From assembly GCF_003732275.1 (NCBI RefSeq), contig NZ_MOBM01000042.1, positions 1 to 64,000 of the forward strand: a stretch of 64,000 nucleotides of DNA, written 5' to 3'. The translations under genes were made by a program, and so were the position numbers. Positions 50,470 through 58,385 of the stretch are shown piece by piece. The notes under the pieces are model-generated. The model did not search any database. It was not told the DNA's origin and saw only the letters and a program-made list of their open reading frames with translations. Position 1 is the first letter of the stretch; the number at the start of each line of letters is the position of its first letter. The stretch comes from Pseudomonas frederiksbergensis (GTDB lineage: Bacteria > Pseudomonadota > Gammaproteobacteria > Pseudomonadales > Pseudomonadaceae).

Positions 50470-51312
50470 CGACAGAGTGACCACGTCGTTCAAGGCCTGG
50501 CCCGACAACTCGGCGTTATTGACCGCCAGCCGCACTTCGAGGGAATCCTCGAAACCCGGAAAAATGGTCAAGCCATTACGCAGGGCCGCCTCACGGGAAA
50601 CCATGCCGAGGCCGTCCATTTGCGTGATCAACGACAGAGTCAGGGTCTCACTGCAGGAATAGATCATCCGCTTGCCTGACTCGTAATTACCAAGGCCGGC
50701 GTCGAGAAAACGCAAGAAGCTGTGGGAATACGGACAATCGTCGGCGGGCCGAACCTGAAACTTATTGCCGAGCAGCATTAGCGGATCGTTTTCCTGACCG
50801 CAATGAGCACCGACCACCTGCACCTGTACATTGGGCAGGGCAATGCTGGGCAACCCCGGGTGTTGCGGCCCGATCAGCACGGCCAGGTCAAAGTCCTCAT
50901 TCTTCAACTTGCTGAGGTTTTCCATCGACTCTGCGTAGCTGAATTCCAGCTGATAATCAGGAAACACCTCAATGAGGCGTCCGATCATGCGCCGGTTGAA
51001 GTCGGCCGAGAGCGTGGTGTTAAGTGCAACCTTGAGCGTGCGCTGCCCAGGCACCTTGAGCGTGGCGACTTTCTCTTCCAGTTGCCGCGTGGCGACCAAT
51101 ACCTTGTCCATGTAGGGCGTGAGCTCCGTGCCCTGTGTTGTCAGGGTCAGCCCCTTGTTGGAGCGACGAAACAACCGAAAACCGAACTGCTCTTCGACCT
51201 TGTTCAACTGCGCAGCCAATGCCTGCACGCTCAAACAGGAATGCTCTGCCGCCGCCGACAATGAGCCGGTCTGCACGATGCGCATGAGGTTGCGTAAGGT
51301 TCTGCTATCCAT
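50386..51312 (-). CDS. LysR-family regulator opposed to azlD
   Basis: 308 residues starting at MDSRTLRNLMRIV (ATG at 51312), where the usual LysR N-terminal helix-turn-helix (SLSAAAEHSCLSVQALAAQLNKV) begins. The effector domain is visible through TLKVALNTTLSADFNRRMIGRL. Its last 28 codons are antisense to azlD. It may regulate the dioxygenase-exporter unit, but it is not divergent to it as LysR genes commonly are. Confidence 0.85.
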   Translation of the reverse strand: MDSRTLRNLMRIVQTGSLSAAAEHSCLSVQALAAQLNKVEEQFGFRLFRRSNKGLTLTTQGTELTPYMDKVLVATRQLEEKVATLKVPGQRTLKVALNTTLSADFNRRMIGRLIEVFPDYQLEFSYAESMENLSKLKNEDFDLAVLIGPQHPGLPSIALPNVQVQVVGAHCGQENDPLMLLGNKFQVRPADDCPYSHSFLRFLDAGLGNYESGKRMIYSCSETLTLSLITQMDGLGMVSREAALRNGLTIFPGFEDSLEVRLAVNNAELSGQALNDVVTLSLHERSERDVRSRSHRYAEKEVFAEIRT

Positions 51313-51572
51313 TTGGGTAATGCCCTCTAAAGTGGGCTGGCTATTGTTGTGTACCTGACCGCCCCGGTGGGCGTCGGTCGCGTGCTGGCTATGATCCTGC
51401 ACCTGAGCAAGCTTGTCCCGAGTTTAGTAGTGAAATGATTCTGCGTCCGATGGCTGGAGGCTTACGCAGGATCCAGATTTTTGGTGAGGGATAGATGATC
51501 GGGGTCAAAAAATGGCTCGGATGGGAGAGGTGTGGGTGTTTTTTGGATATCAGCGAAAACTTTTTCCAAGGC

Positions 51573-51602
51573 AAAAAAAAGCAGCCTGATCAGGCTGCTT
51601 TC
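51573..51602 (-). terminator. Minus-strand intrinsic terminator with no gene before it
   Basis: AAAGCAGCCTGATCAGGCTGCTTTTTTTTG read on the minus strand: perfect stem plus T-run. The stretch upstream on the minus strand (51603-51936) has no gene, so an unannotated RNA may end here. Confidence 0.65.
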
Positions 51603-51876
51603 ATGAAAAGGTGCTTGATATTGTGCTCCCTCAAGCAGGGGAGGAGAGGTTTACCCGAGCGCTGATTTTCAGGTCATCAACGGGGCTCCTACATCGACTA
51701 TCGCCACCTGAAGGCAGTCGGTTTCGCGCTCTCGATTAAATTCTCTGCCCGTGTGAGGCAGGTGTCAACGGGTGTATTGGACCGTGTGTCGGCGTCTTTT
51801 CAGGGGGCGGAAAATTTGCGCAAAGCCTCTGTTCGACGGGGAAACAGATCAATACGTTTGCGAATTAAAATTTCAT

Positions 51877-51900
51877 ATCTATTCGTATCTGTATTAATCT
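51877..51900. promoter_or_regulatory. Three ATCT repeats at 10-base spacing upstream of the antitoxin
   Basis: ATCT occurs at 51877-51880, 51887-51890 and 51897-51900, exactly one helical turn apart, in an A+T-rich stretch (TATCTATTCG, TATCTGTATT, AATCTGAATT). It lies 36 bases before the Xre antitoxin ATG, in the right place for autoregulation by that DNA-binding antitoxin. Confidence 0.55.
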
Positions 51901-51936
51901 GAATTCAAAGACATCGCACATCCAAGGAGGCTATCC

Positions 51937-52347
51937 ATGCCTGCCTCAACCACCGCCCTCAGCCCACAGCAACAACTCGAGACTCCCGAAGCGGGTCGAG
52001 TCGCGCTCAAGTTCTTTTTCAACCTCATGGAACGCTGGGGCTGCACCGCCGAGCAACAACGCACCCTTTTGGGCAAAGTCGGCAATACAACTTTCTACAA
52101 GTACAAACACTTGCCGCCCAACGTACGTCTGCCCCACGACACCCTGGAACGCATCTCGTATTTGATGGGCATCCACAAAGCACTGAGCATCATCTTCAGC
52201 AACAGCCGCGAGCGCGCCTACACCTGGGTCAGCAGCCCCAACACCGCCGCGCCGTTCAATGGCCAGTCGGCGCTGTCTTACATGCTGGCCGGCCGCGTGG
52301 TCGACATCGCTGACGTGCGCCGTTACCTCGACGGAGTACGCGGTTGA
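51937..52347 (+). CDS. Xre/MbcA/ParS-type antitoxin
   Basis: 136 residues with AAGGAGG at 51920. N-terminal Xre-like DNA-binding part, then a C-terminal toxin-binding domain (the DUF2384/MbcA-ParS-Xre type; AYTWVSSPNTAAPFNGQSALSYMLAGRVVDIADVRRYLDGVRG). It neutralises the RES-domain toxin, whose ATG shares the antitoxin stop (TGATG). Confidence 0.92.
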   Translation: MPASTTALSPQQQLETPEAGRVALKFFFNLMERWGCTAEQQRTLLGKVGNTTFYKYKHLPPNVRLPHDTLERISYLMGIHKALSIIFSNSRERAYTWVSSPNTAAPFNGQSALSYMLAGRVVDIADVRRYLDGVRG

Positions 52348-53024
52348 TGGCGCCGGAGCTGGCCGATCCGCAGTGGCCGCGGGCCTATCGGATCGTCAAC
52401 AGCTGCTTCCCGCCGATCTCGTTGTTCGAAGACGTGCTCGATCCCGAAGACCTGCCCACCGCCTACGCGTTGGAAGCCCTGACCAACGATCGGCTGATGG
52501 AAGAAGCCGGGGTGCTCTCCCGCGTACGCCCCGAAGACCGCATCTCCGGCCCTGGCTCCACACCGGTCATGGCCGCGTTCACCCACATCGGCAAAACCAG
52601 TCGCTTCACCGACGGCACCTTCGGCGTCTACTACGCCGCCAGCAGTCAAGCCGCCGCCATCGCCGAGACGAGTTATCACCAGGAACGATTTCTGGCTGCG
52701 ACCAATGAGCCGGACCTTGAGTTGACCATGCGCACCTACGTCAACAAGGTCGTCAGACCCCTGCACGACATCCGTGGCGACTACCCACACCTGCACGACC
52801 CGGATCCCAACGCCTACGGTCCCGCCCAGGCCTTCGCCCGCCAACTGCGTGAAACCCTGTCCTGGGGATTGCTCTACAACAGCGTTCGTTTGCCGGGTCA
52901 TGAATGTGTTGCTGCGTTTCGCCCGCCGGCCGTTTCTATTCCGAGGCAAGGGAAGCACATTCGTTATGTGTGGAGTGCGAGCAGTCGCAAGATTTCGTTT
53001 GTGTTTGAAGTTAGTGAGATGTGA
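52347..53024 (+). CDS. RES-domain NAD+-degrading toxin
   Basis: 225 residues starting at MAPELADPQ (ATG at 52347, overlapping the antitoxin stop by one base). RES-domain residues: Arg86, the Tyr pair at about 95-96 and Glu107 (SRFTDGTFGVYYAASSQAAA, IAETSYH). RES toxins of Xre/RES modules degrade NAD+ and arrest growth. Same partnership as in Pseudomonas putida. The upstream Xre gene is the cognate antitoxin. Confidence 0.92.
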   Translation: MAPELADPQWPRAYRIVNSCFPPISLFEDVLDPEDLPTAYALEALTNDRLMEEAGVLSRVRPEDRISGPGSTPVMAAFTHIGKTSRFTDGTFGVYYAASSQAAAIAETSYHQERFLAATNEPDLELTMRTYVNKVVRPLHDIRGDYPHLHDPDPNAYGPAQAFARQLRETLSWGLLYNSVRLPGHECVAAFRPPAVSIPRQGKHIRYVWSASSRKISFVFEVSEM

Positions 53025-53102
53025 GCTCAACGAAACGCAAAAAGCCCCGGTTGACTCGTAATGCTGTTCATTTAGGCGAGACTATTCCGTCATGCTTACC
53101 TT

Positions 53103-53218
53103 TGTGGCGAGCGAGCTTGCTCGCGCCGGGCTGCGTAGCGGCCCCAAAGATCTGACAACCATTGTCGATTTTTGTGAGTGCTACGCACTCAAGCGGGAGC
53201 AAGCTCCCTCGCCACAAG
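53103..53218. repeat. Diverged REP pair
   Basis: TGTGGCGAGCGAGCTTGCTC from 53104 and GGGAGCAAGCTCCCTCGCCA ending at 53211. This is the variant TTGTGGCGAGCGAGC type rather than the GTGGGAGCGGGC type seen elsewhere. Confidence 0.75.
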
Positions 53219-53424
53219 TTTCTCACTGACTCAAGACTCGCCGTGAAAACGACGAACGGAACCGATCGTCACGCAATGGCTGTTGCGCAAGATCGGTTGA
53301 AGGAACTGAAAAGGGAGCTTCGAACGATGGGCTACAACGTCTAACAGGCGCTTGTGAAATGACGATCTGAGGTGAGGCACCAGCATCGTTGGACGGCAAC
53401 GTGAAAGTAGTGCGAAAGCCGAGT

Positions 53425-53664
53425 CTATCGATCACCGGCAAAATTAGCGGCCACTTGCCGCAGTGCGTTTTTCTTCGAAAATACGATGAGGTTTGTCAGC
53501 ACGGATTGAAGCCGTTTTTGATCGCTGGTGATGGGCCTTACGGTTAGGCCATATTTTCCGTGGCATCTCCATTCAATATCGACGTAGTCATTACACCAAG
53601 TAACTAATGATGTTCCCGCCCCCACCTTTATCCCCCCAAACCAACCCCCTACATTGAGCTCCAT
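53425..53664 (-). CDS. Doubtful small ORF
   Basis: 79 codons on the minus strand (MELNVGGWFGGIKVGAG). A purine-rich GGGGTAGGTGG precedes the start, but no family is recognised, and it sits in an otherwise gene-free stretch. Listed for completeness. Confidence 0.2.
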   Translation of the reverse strand: MELNVGGWFGGIKVGAGTSLVTWCNDYVDIEWRCHGKYGLTVRPITSDQKRLQSVLTNLIVFSKKNALRQVAANFAGDR

Positions 53665-53709
53665 CCACCTACCCCTTCATCCCGAAGGGAAGGTCACTGG
53701 AGACTCATC

Positions 53710-53931
53710 ATGCCTTTTGTCAGCGTGCGCATTACCCGCGATGGCGTTACCTCAGAGCAGAAAGCTCAGGTGATCGCCGAAATCACTGAAACCCTGGAAC
53801 GCGTCCTCAACAAACGCCCGGACCTGACGCACATCGTGATCGAGGAAGTCGACACCGATAACTGGGGCTATGCCGGGATCACCACCACCCAGTACCGAAA
53901 ACAACTGGCTGAGGAGCAGGGGCAGTCATGA
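53710..53931 (+). CDS. 4-oxalocrotonate tautomerase family protein
   Basis: 73 residues. Pro1 after Met (MPFVSVRIT) is the catalytic base of this family; Arg39-like positions and the C-terminal (DNWGYAGITT) fit. Small tautomerases of this type act on keto-enol substrates. Overlaps the next gene (stop 53931, start 53928), so part of a three-gene operon with the FrnE-like and SDR genes. Confidence 0.85.
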   Translation: MPFVSVRITRDGVTSEQKAQVIAEITETLERVLNKRPDLTHIVIEEVDTDNWGYAGITTTQYRKQLAEEQGQS

Positions 53932-54584
53932 CCGCGTCCGTCACCATCGATTTCATCTCCGACGTGGTGTGCCCATGGTGCGCCTTGGGCGCCACGGCGT
54001 TGGAGCAAGCGATCGAGAACGTGGCCGGTGAAGTCTCCGTCGAGCTGACCTTCAAGCCCTTCGAATTGAACCCGGACATGCCGGTGGAAGGCGAGAACGC
54101 GGTCGAGCACTTGATGCGCAAATACGGGCGCAGCGCCGAGGAAGTCGCCGCCGGCAAAGCGATGCAGATCGCTCGCGGGGAGGCCATCGGGTTCAAGTTC
54201 GATCTGGAGAAGCGCACCCACTTCTACAACACGTTTGATGCTCATCGGCTGTTGTTGTGGGCGTTGCAGGAAGGGCGGCAGGTAGCGCTCAAGCGAGCAT
54301 TGCTGCGCGCTTACTTCGCCGCCGGCCAGAACCCGAGCGATCACCAGACGCTGGTGTTTTTGGCGGCTGAGACAGGACTGGATGCGGAGCGTGCAGGCGA
54401 GATGTTGGCGTCCGGAGCGTTCGCCAACGAGGTGCGTGAACTTGAGGTGTTTTACCGCGAGCGCGGCATCAATTCGGTACCGGCCATGGTGCTTAACGGT
54501 CGTCACCTGGTGTCCGGTTCGCAATCGGTCGAGTACTACGAACAGATGCTGAGGCAAATGGCGCAAGCCCCCGCCGAAGCCTGA
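53928..54584 (+). CDS. FrnE-like DsbA-family oxidoreductase
   Basis: 218 residues with Cys15-Pro-Trp-Cys18 (SDVVCPWCALG) in the thioredoxin fold, and the characteristic later landmarks EVFYRERGINSVPAMVLNGRHLVSGSQS. It belongs to the FrnE/2-hydroxychromene-2-carboxylate isomerase-like group, probably a cytoplasmic redox or isomerase enzyme. Coupled to the tautomerase by a four-base overlap and followed 42 bases later by an SDR gene. Confidence 0.88.
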   Translation: MTASVTIDFISDVVCPWCALGATALEQAIENVAGEVSVELTFKPFELNPDMPVEGENAVEHLMRKYGRSAEEVAAGKAMQIARGEAIGFKFDLEKRTHFYNTFDAHRLLLWALQEGRQVALKRALLRAYFAAGQNPSDHQTLVFLAAETGLDAERAGEMLASGAFANEVRELEVFYRERGINSVPAMVLNGRHLVSGSQSVEYYEQMLRQMAQAPAEA

Positions 54585-54626
54585 TTGATCACTTTTCAAA
54601 CCATCATTTATCAGTAGAGGTTCATC

Positions 54627-55337
54627 ATGAGCAATTCGAAAAAAGTCATCGTTATTACTGGCGCCTCCCAAGGTCTCGGCGCAGGCATGGTCAAGGCCTT
54701 CCGTGATCTCGATTACCGGGTAGTCGCCACTTCGCGTTCGATCCAGCCATCCACCGACCCGGACATCCTCACCGTTGCCGGCGACATCGGCGACCCGGCG
54801 ATAGCCCAGCGAGTCATCCGTGAAGCGATCGAACGTTTTGGCCGCATCGACACCCTGGTCAACAACGCCGGGATCTTCGTCGCCAAGCCGTTCACCGCCT
54901 ACACCCAAGAAGACTACGCCGCTGTGCTATCGGTGAACCTGAATGGCTTCTTCTACATCACCCAACTCGCGATCACCGAGATGGAAAAACAGGGCCGCGG
55001 TCACGTCGTCAATATCACCACCAGCCTGGTGGACCACGCCATCGACGGTGTGCCTTCGGTATTGGCGTCATTGACCAAAGGTGGATTGAACGCGGCGACC
55101 AAATCCCTGGCCATCGAGTACGCCAAGCGTGGGATTCGGGTGAACGCGGTTTCCCCAGGCATCATCAAGACGCCGATGCATGGTGAGGAAACTCACGAAG
55201 CACTGGGGAATTTGCACCCGGTTGGGCATATGGGGGAGGTCAGCGATATTGCCCAGGCTGTTGTTTATCTGGACAGCGCCAACTTTGTCACCGGCGAGAT
55301 CCTGCATGTCGATGGTGGGCAGAGTGCGGGGCACTAA
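54627..55337 (+). CDS. Short-chain dehydrogenase/reductase
   Basis: 236 residues. NAD(P)-binding motif TGASQGLGAGMV near the N-terminus; NNAG (LVNNAGIF); Ser-Tyr-Lys-type active site replaced by a Ser and Lys with no Tyr in the expected place: the stretch ITTSLVDHAIDGVPSVLASLTKGGLNAATKSLAIEY lacks YxxxK. So catalysis is uncertain even though the Rossmann fold is complete. The C-terminal RVNAVSPGIIKTPMHG is standard. It ends the tautomerase-FrnE-SDR operon and is followed by a terminator. Confidence 0.85.
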   Translation: MSNSKKVIVITGASQGLGAGMVKAFRDLDYRVVATSRSIQPSTDPDILTVAGDIGDPAIAQRVIREAIERFGRIDTLVNNAGIFVAKPFTAYTQEDYAAVLSVNLNGFFYITQLAITEMEKQGRGHVVNITTSLVDHAIDGVPSVLASLTKGGLNAATKSLAIEYAKRGIRVNAVSPGIIKTPMHGEETHEALGNLHPVGHMGEVSDIAQAVVYLDSANFVTGEILHVDGGQSAGH

Positions 55338-55365
55338 GACCAGGTTTTCCAAACCCCGGAAACAA

Positions 55366-55399
55366 CAAAGCCCTCGCATTTCTGCGAGGGCTTCGTTTT
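55366..55399 (+). terminator. Intrinsic terminator of the SDR operon
   Basis: AACAAAGCCCTCGCA-TTT-CTGCGAGGGCTTCGTTTTG: strong stem with T-run, about 30 bases after the stop. Confidence 0.9.
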
Positions 55400-55402
55400 G
55401 TA

Positions 55403-55417
55403 TGGTGCCGGCACCAG
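55403..55417 (-). other. tRNA-3'-end-like attachment-site candidate (left)
   Basis: TGGTGCCGGCACCAG, preceded by TTTTGTA. Read on the minus strand it is CTGGTGCCGGCACCA, the shape of a tRNA acceptor stem end with CCA. The same TTTGTATGGTG.(c)ACCAG context recurs at 58566-58592, where it continues into GGAGTCGAGCC (T-arm-like). No whole tRNA is here, so both look like att-site relics flanking an island. Confidence 0.45.
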
Positions 55418-55519
55418 ACAAACGGTATGTTTCGGCGAGACTAGGTTTTTTGGGCGTCTGGAGTTCGCTGGAAAATTCGGCGTACCCCAACTAGTAACTA
55501 TAAATAAATCAGCTAGTTA

Positions 55520-55540
55520 TGGCGCTTAGTGGAATCGAAC
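55520..55540 (-). other. Degenerate tRNA-like 3' fragment
   Basis: Minus strand GTTCGATTCCACTAAGCGCC ends in CCA-like GCGCCA after a T-loop-like GTTCGATTCC. The flanking stem does not pair as a proper T-arm, so this is not an intact tRNA. It may be a remnant of the integration site. Confidence 0.25.
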
Positions 55541-55621
55541 TGGGGCTTCACTGGCGAGTACCAAGTATTCACATTCAGCCTGACCTAGGGCCTGCTAGCG
55601 CATCCTAGGGTGAGCACCGCC

Positions 55622-57316
55622 TCATAGCTCAGTCATCAACGCTTCAATTATCTTGTCGTGTCTTAACTGAATCGCGTCCTTCCCCCAAATCTGCATGTTG
55701 GTGACGAACGTGGCTATTTCTCGCTGCTGTGCGTTGTGTGTGTAGGTAGCCAGCTTTCTGGAAAATACGATATTGCCCACGGCACAGTTATGGGATTTGG
55801 AAAGCAGTAGGTAATTGCCGAGGCAGTTCAGATATTCAGAGGTGAACGTTTCATCGTATTCATCGTATCCGTGGGGCATGCCTGTGGGTTCACTCCTAGG
55901 TGCAATGTGCTCGAGTTCTGGGCTCTGGATTGTGTCAAAACGCTTTGGCATGTAGCCCCGCTGGCCGCGACGCTCTAGGTGAATCTCATATTTCCAGAGC
56001 AGGTGCTTGGCTGTTGCATGGTTGATTTCCCCCTGCAGCGCCTCTTCCAATTTCTCGGTATTCCAATAGGCCCACCAGGATTGATCCGTGTTTTTCAACC
56101 AATCGATGTGCTCAAGTATCGGGGTGATACTACTGTCTTTAGTGGTGAAGGCTTCATAAACTCCGTTGATTCGAGCGGTAATGTCGGCACGCGTACCAAT
56201 CAGTCGATGGCGCACGATCAAACCTTCAAAAGCGCTGCACAGTGCACCAATGTCAGTGATCGGCAAAGCGTAGCGATAGGCCTTGATGATAAACGGCAGA
56301 GTGATCGCAATCCCACTGAGCGTCACCAACGAATGGATCTGGAAATGTTCCTTCTCGTGCTTGCCAAAAAAATCGGACAGGTGGAGGAAACTAGCAGACA
56401 ACGATCGGGTGAAAGACTGAATGAACTCGATGGGTTCCTTGCCAGCGAGCATTTTCCCTATTTTTTCTAGAGTATTGCTTTCCCATAGAGAATTGAAGTC
56501 AACACGAAGGGTGTATAGCAATACATCATCCTCGTTGATTCGGTATTCAATGGAGGAGATGGATTTGTAGATGTTCTCGAACCGCCCTTTGATTTCGGCG
56601 ATTAACTGCGCCTTATGATCGTCGTCATGACCATGCAAGTGCACGGTATACATAAACTGCGCCTTGACGACTTCAAGGTTTGAGGGGCGTTTACCGCGGT
56701 TGTTCTGAAAGATGAACATCTGAATCGCTTCTGATTCATCTCGCACCGGGTGTGTGGTGCAAACCGCCTGGCAGACGATTGCTAACATTTCGGTCAAATA
56801 ATCTTCCGATTTATCTCGAAGTTGCACCTTGAAGTAGTCGAATGCCCGAACGATTCGCTGGGCGGATGCGGTTTCAAGGCCATGGTGATCGGTTTTGGAT
56901 TGGTCAATTACGTAGTCGACGAACAATTGATTGTCATAGTCGACTGTGTTGAAGCGGATTTCGCTGCGCCGCCTTATCATGTCTTCGAAACAAATATGCT
57001 CGGGGTCGGTCAATTCGCGAAGGGATTTGAGTCGGGTGAACAGCGCTGCTAGAAACAAGGTCAGGGTAGTCAGACGCTGCTGGCCGTCGATCACCCGAAA
57101 GACTTGTCCGGCTTCCTCAAACAGAAAATGCCCGAAGTAGTACGGGCTTCGGGTATTGCTGGCTCGGTACTCTTCCAAGTCCGAAAGGAAGACGTCAGTC
57201 TGGGTGCTGCGGCTACTAGTATCGGTGGGTGTCTCCCAGGAATAGGCACGCTGGTATGCGGGAACCACGATGCGGTTGTTGGCCATCATTTTTTGGATGG
57301 TTGTTGAAGGTTCCAC
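55622..57316 (-). CDS. DUF262/DUF1524 protein (GmrSD/BrxU-like candidate defence)
   Basis: 564 residues. N-terminal DUF262 has the ParB-like DGQQR signature (Asp77-Gly-Gln-Gln-Arg81) and the preceding VPAYQRAYSW; the C-terminal part has an HNH-type DUF1524 signature starting near His470 (LEHIAPRSEP, LGNYLLL at about 499-505, NIVFSRKLATY). This is the domain pair of type IV restriction enzymes such as GmrSD and BrxU, which cut DNA with modified bases. It lies in the accessory island and is convergent with nothing obvious on its left. Confidence 0.85.
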   Translation of the reverse strand: MEPSTTIQKMMANNRIVVPAYQRAYSWETPTDTSSRSTQTDVFLSDLEEYRASNTRSPYYFGHFLFEEAGQVFRVIDGQQRLTTLTLFLAALFTRLKSLRELTDPEHICFEDMIRRRSEIRFNTVDYDNQLFVDYVIDQSKTDHHGLETASAQRIVRAFDYFKVQLRDKSEDYLTEMLAIVCQAVCTTHPVRDESEAIQMFIFQNNRGKRPSNLEVVKAQFMYTVHLHGHDDDHKAQLIAEIKGRFENIYKSISSIEYRINEDDVLLYTLRVDFNSLWESNTLEKIGKMLAGKEPIEFIQSFTRSLSASFLHLSDFFGKHEKEHFQIHSLVTLSGIAITLPFIIKAYRYALPITDIGALCSAFEGLIVRHRLIGTRADITARINGVYEAFTTKDSSITPILEHIDWLKNTDQSWWAYWNTEKLEEALQGEINHATAKHLLWKYEIHLERRGQRGYMPKRFDTIQSPELEHIAPRSEPTGMPHGYDEYDETFTSEYLNCLGNYLLLSKSHNCAVGNIVFSRKLATYTHNAQQREIATFVTNMQIWGKDAIQLRHDKIIEALMTEL

Positions 57317-57511
57317 GGGTAATGTCCTTATAGGCTGCCAAAAATGATGGCCATGGGCCTCATGATCCCTGAATCCCTACTTTTCCACACCGTTTTTTGG
57401 CTGTGTGGCTCGCTAAGTTCTAAGAAAGGGGAATACCCATTTTTTGTTCGTGGAGGGAGATTTATACCCCCTCAAATTGAGGAAGTCTCCGCCTACCTTT
57501 GGTGGAGGGGG

Positions 57512-57542
57512 TAGCGTTTCACTACCCCCCCGTAAACGCTAC
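57512..57542. promoter_or_regulatory. Inverted repeat after the KTSC-like gene
   Basis: GTAGCGTTT (57512-57520) is mirrored by AAACGCTAC (57534-57542), with a short spacer, overlapping the 3' end of the KTSC-like gene. Could be part of a terminator or an operator; it has no T-run on the minus strand. Confidence 0.35.
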
Positions 57543-57766
57543 CTGAACTTCCTGGCAAACCTTCCTTTTACCACCCTGGTTAGGTAGCTATTGAGCCCGT
57601 GGCCAGATCGGGCGAGCCGCTGCAGCTCGGAAACCACGGCTGCGCCAGGTTGCGTGCCATCGTAGAGATATTTCCATCCATCGCTGAATGCGACGACTAT
57701 TGATCCTGGTCCAATCTCGTACCCTGCGACGCCTGAATCACCACCTCTGTTTCCGTACCGTTCCAT
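57539..57766 (-). CDS. KTSC-like small protein
   Basis: 75 residues from the ATG at 57766 (MERYGNRGG); the longer frame beyond it has no support. The order VAGYEIGPGSIVVAFSDGWKYLYDG, then VVSELQRLARSGHGLNSYLTRVVKGRFARK resembles KTSC-domain proteins (which contain the KTSC motif in many, here not exactly). Small and basic; likely DNA- or partner-binding. It lies about 220 bases before the DUF262/DUF1524 start on the same strand, so may be co-transcribed. Confidence 0.55.
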   Translation of the reverse strand: MERYGNRGGDSGVAGYEIGPGSIVVAFSDGWKYLYDGTQPGAAVVSELQRLARSGHGLNSYLTRVVKGRFARKFR

Positions 57767-57986
57767 GCTTTCAATCCTTCTGCGATGGCTGACATTGGCG
57801 ATAGTGGCATGAAGGTTTGGCGGGAGGCACGACAAGTTGGATAGGTAGATACGCGGCCCTGCAGTGATGTTTGTGGTGGGAGTGTTTGCGGCGCGTCTGG
57901 TAACGTCGGGTCCGCACCGCTTCAACGCGGTGATATCGTGTCGCCGTTACTGCTGACGCAATGGCACAACCTACAAGGAGGAATGA

Positions 57987-58325
57987 ATGAGCGATGAACA
58001 GAAGGTATTAGAGGCACTCCACAAAAATGGGAGCCTGGACAATGAAGAGGATAAGGTTAGGGGGATTGCTCAACGGGCCGTTGATAACGGTTACGACAAT
58101 CTGAGTCCCCTTCAAAAGAATGTGCTTGCTCCTTTGCTGATTAGAGCCTGCGATGGGGTGACCAATCCGGGCGACCACCACAATGACTGCCAGGCCGTAT
58201 TAGAAGGCGCAGCTTTGGTTGCAGCTTTGGAGAGCGAGGCTTACTACGAGGCAGTTCTGTGCGAAGACTGCGTCAATGAAACTGAGCAATATGCGCGGGA
58301 ATGGGAACGTATCCAAGCGGAGTAG
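57987..58325 (+). CDS. Unknown acidic protein
   Basis: 112 residues; AAGGAGG lies just upstream of the ATG at 57987. Mostly helical, acidic (Glu/Asp-rich), with five Cys, of which four are near the second half (CDGVTN, DCQAVL, LCEDCV). No family recognised. It is between the DUF262 and deaminase genes in an accessory region, so a defence-accessory role is possible but unproven. Confidence 0.65.
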   Translation: MSDEQKVLEALHKNGSLDNEEDKVRGIAQRAVDNGYDNLSPLQKNVLAPLLIRACDGVTNPGDHHNDCQAVLEGAALVAALESEAYYEAVLCEDCVNETEQYAREWERIQAE

Positions 58326-58353
58326 TGTTACTCACCAGTCAGACACATTTTAA

Positions 58354-58385
58354 GACTTGGCGGTCGTTACTCAGCCGCCAAGTCT
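58354..58385 (+). terminator. Inverted repeat after the unknown gene
   Basis: AGACTTGGCGG-TCGTTACTCA-CCGCCAAGTCT: perfect 11-base arms; no T-run. A possible terminator. Confidence 0.45.

Larger units (their letters stand above)
51313..51936. other. Long intergenic region before the Xre/RES pair
   Basis: About 620 bases without a gene. It holds a minus-strand terminator hairpin (51573-51602), G-rich tracts, and, close to the antitoxin gene, three ATCT repeats (51877-51900). No protein family is seen in the small ORFs here. Confidence 0.5.
53025..53709. other. Intergenic region of about 680 bases
   Basis: Besides the REP pair (53103-53218), it holds two unsupported reading frames: one plus-strand stretch ending 53344 whose tail (AVAQDRLKELKRELRTMGYNV) looks protein-like, and one minus-strand 79-codon frame at 53425-53664 beginning MELNVGGWFGG. 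Neither shows a known domain. This may be decayed DNA. Confidence 0.4.

Noticed and set aside
53162..53344. 60-codon plus-strand frame
   Set aside because: The first part reads through the REP repeat; the tail looks protein-like but no family is known.
55403..55540. Intact tRNA gene
   Set aside because: Only 3'-end-like pieces; the T-arm does not pair and there is no anticodon arm.
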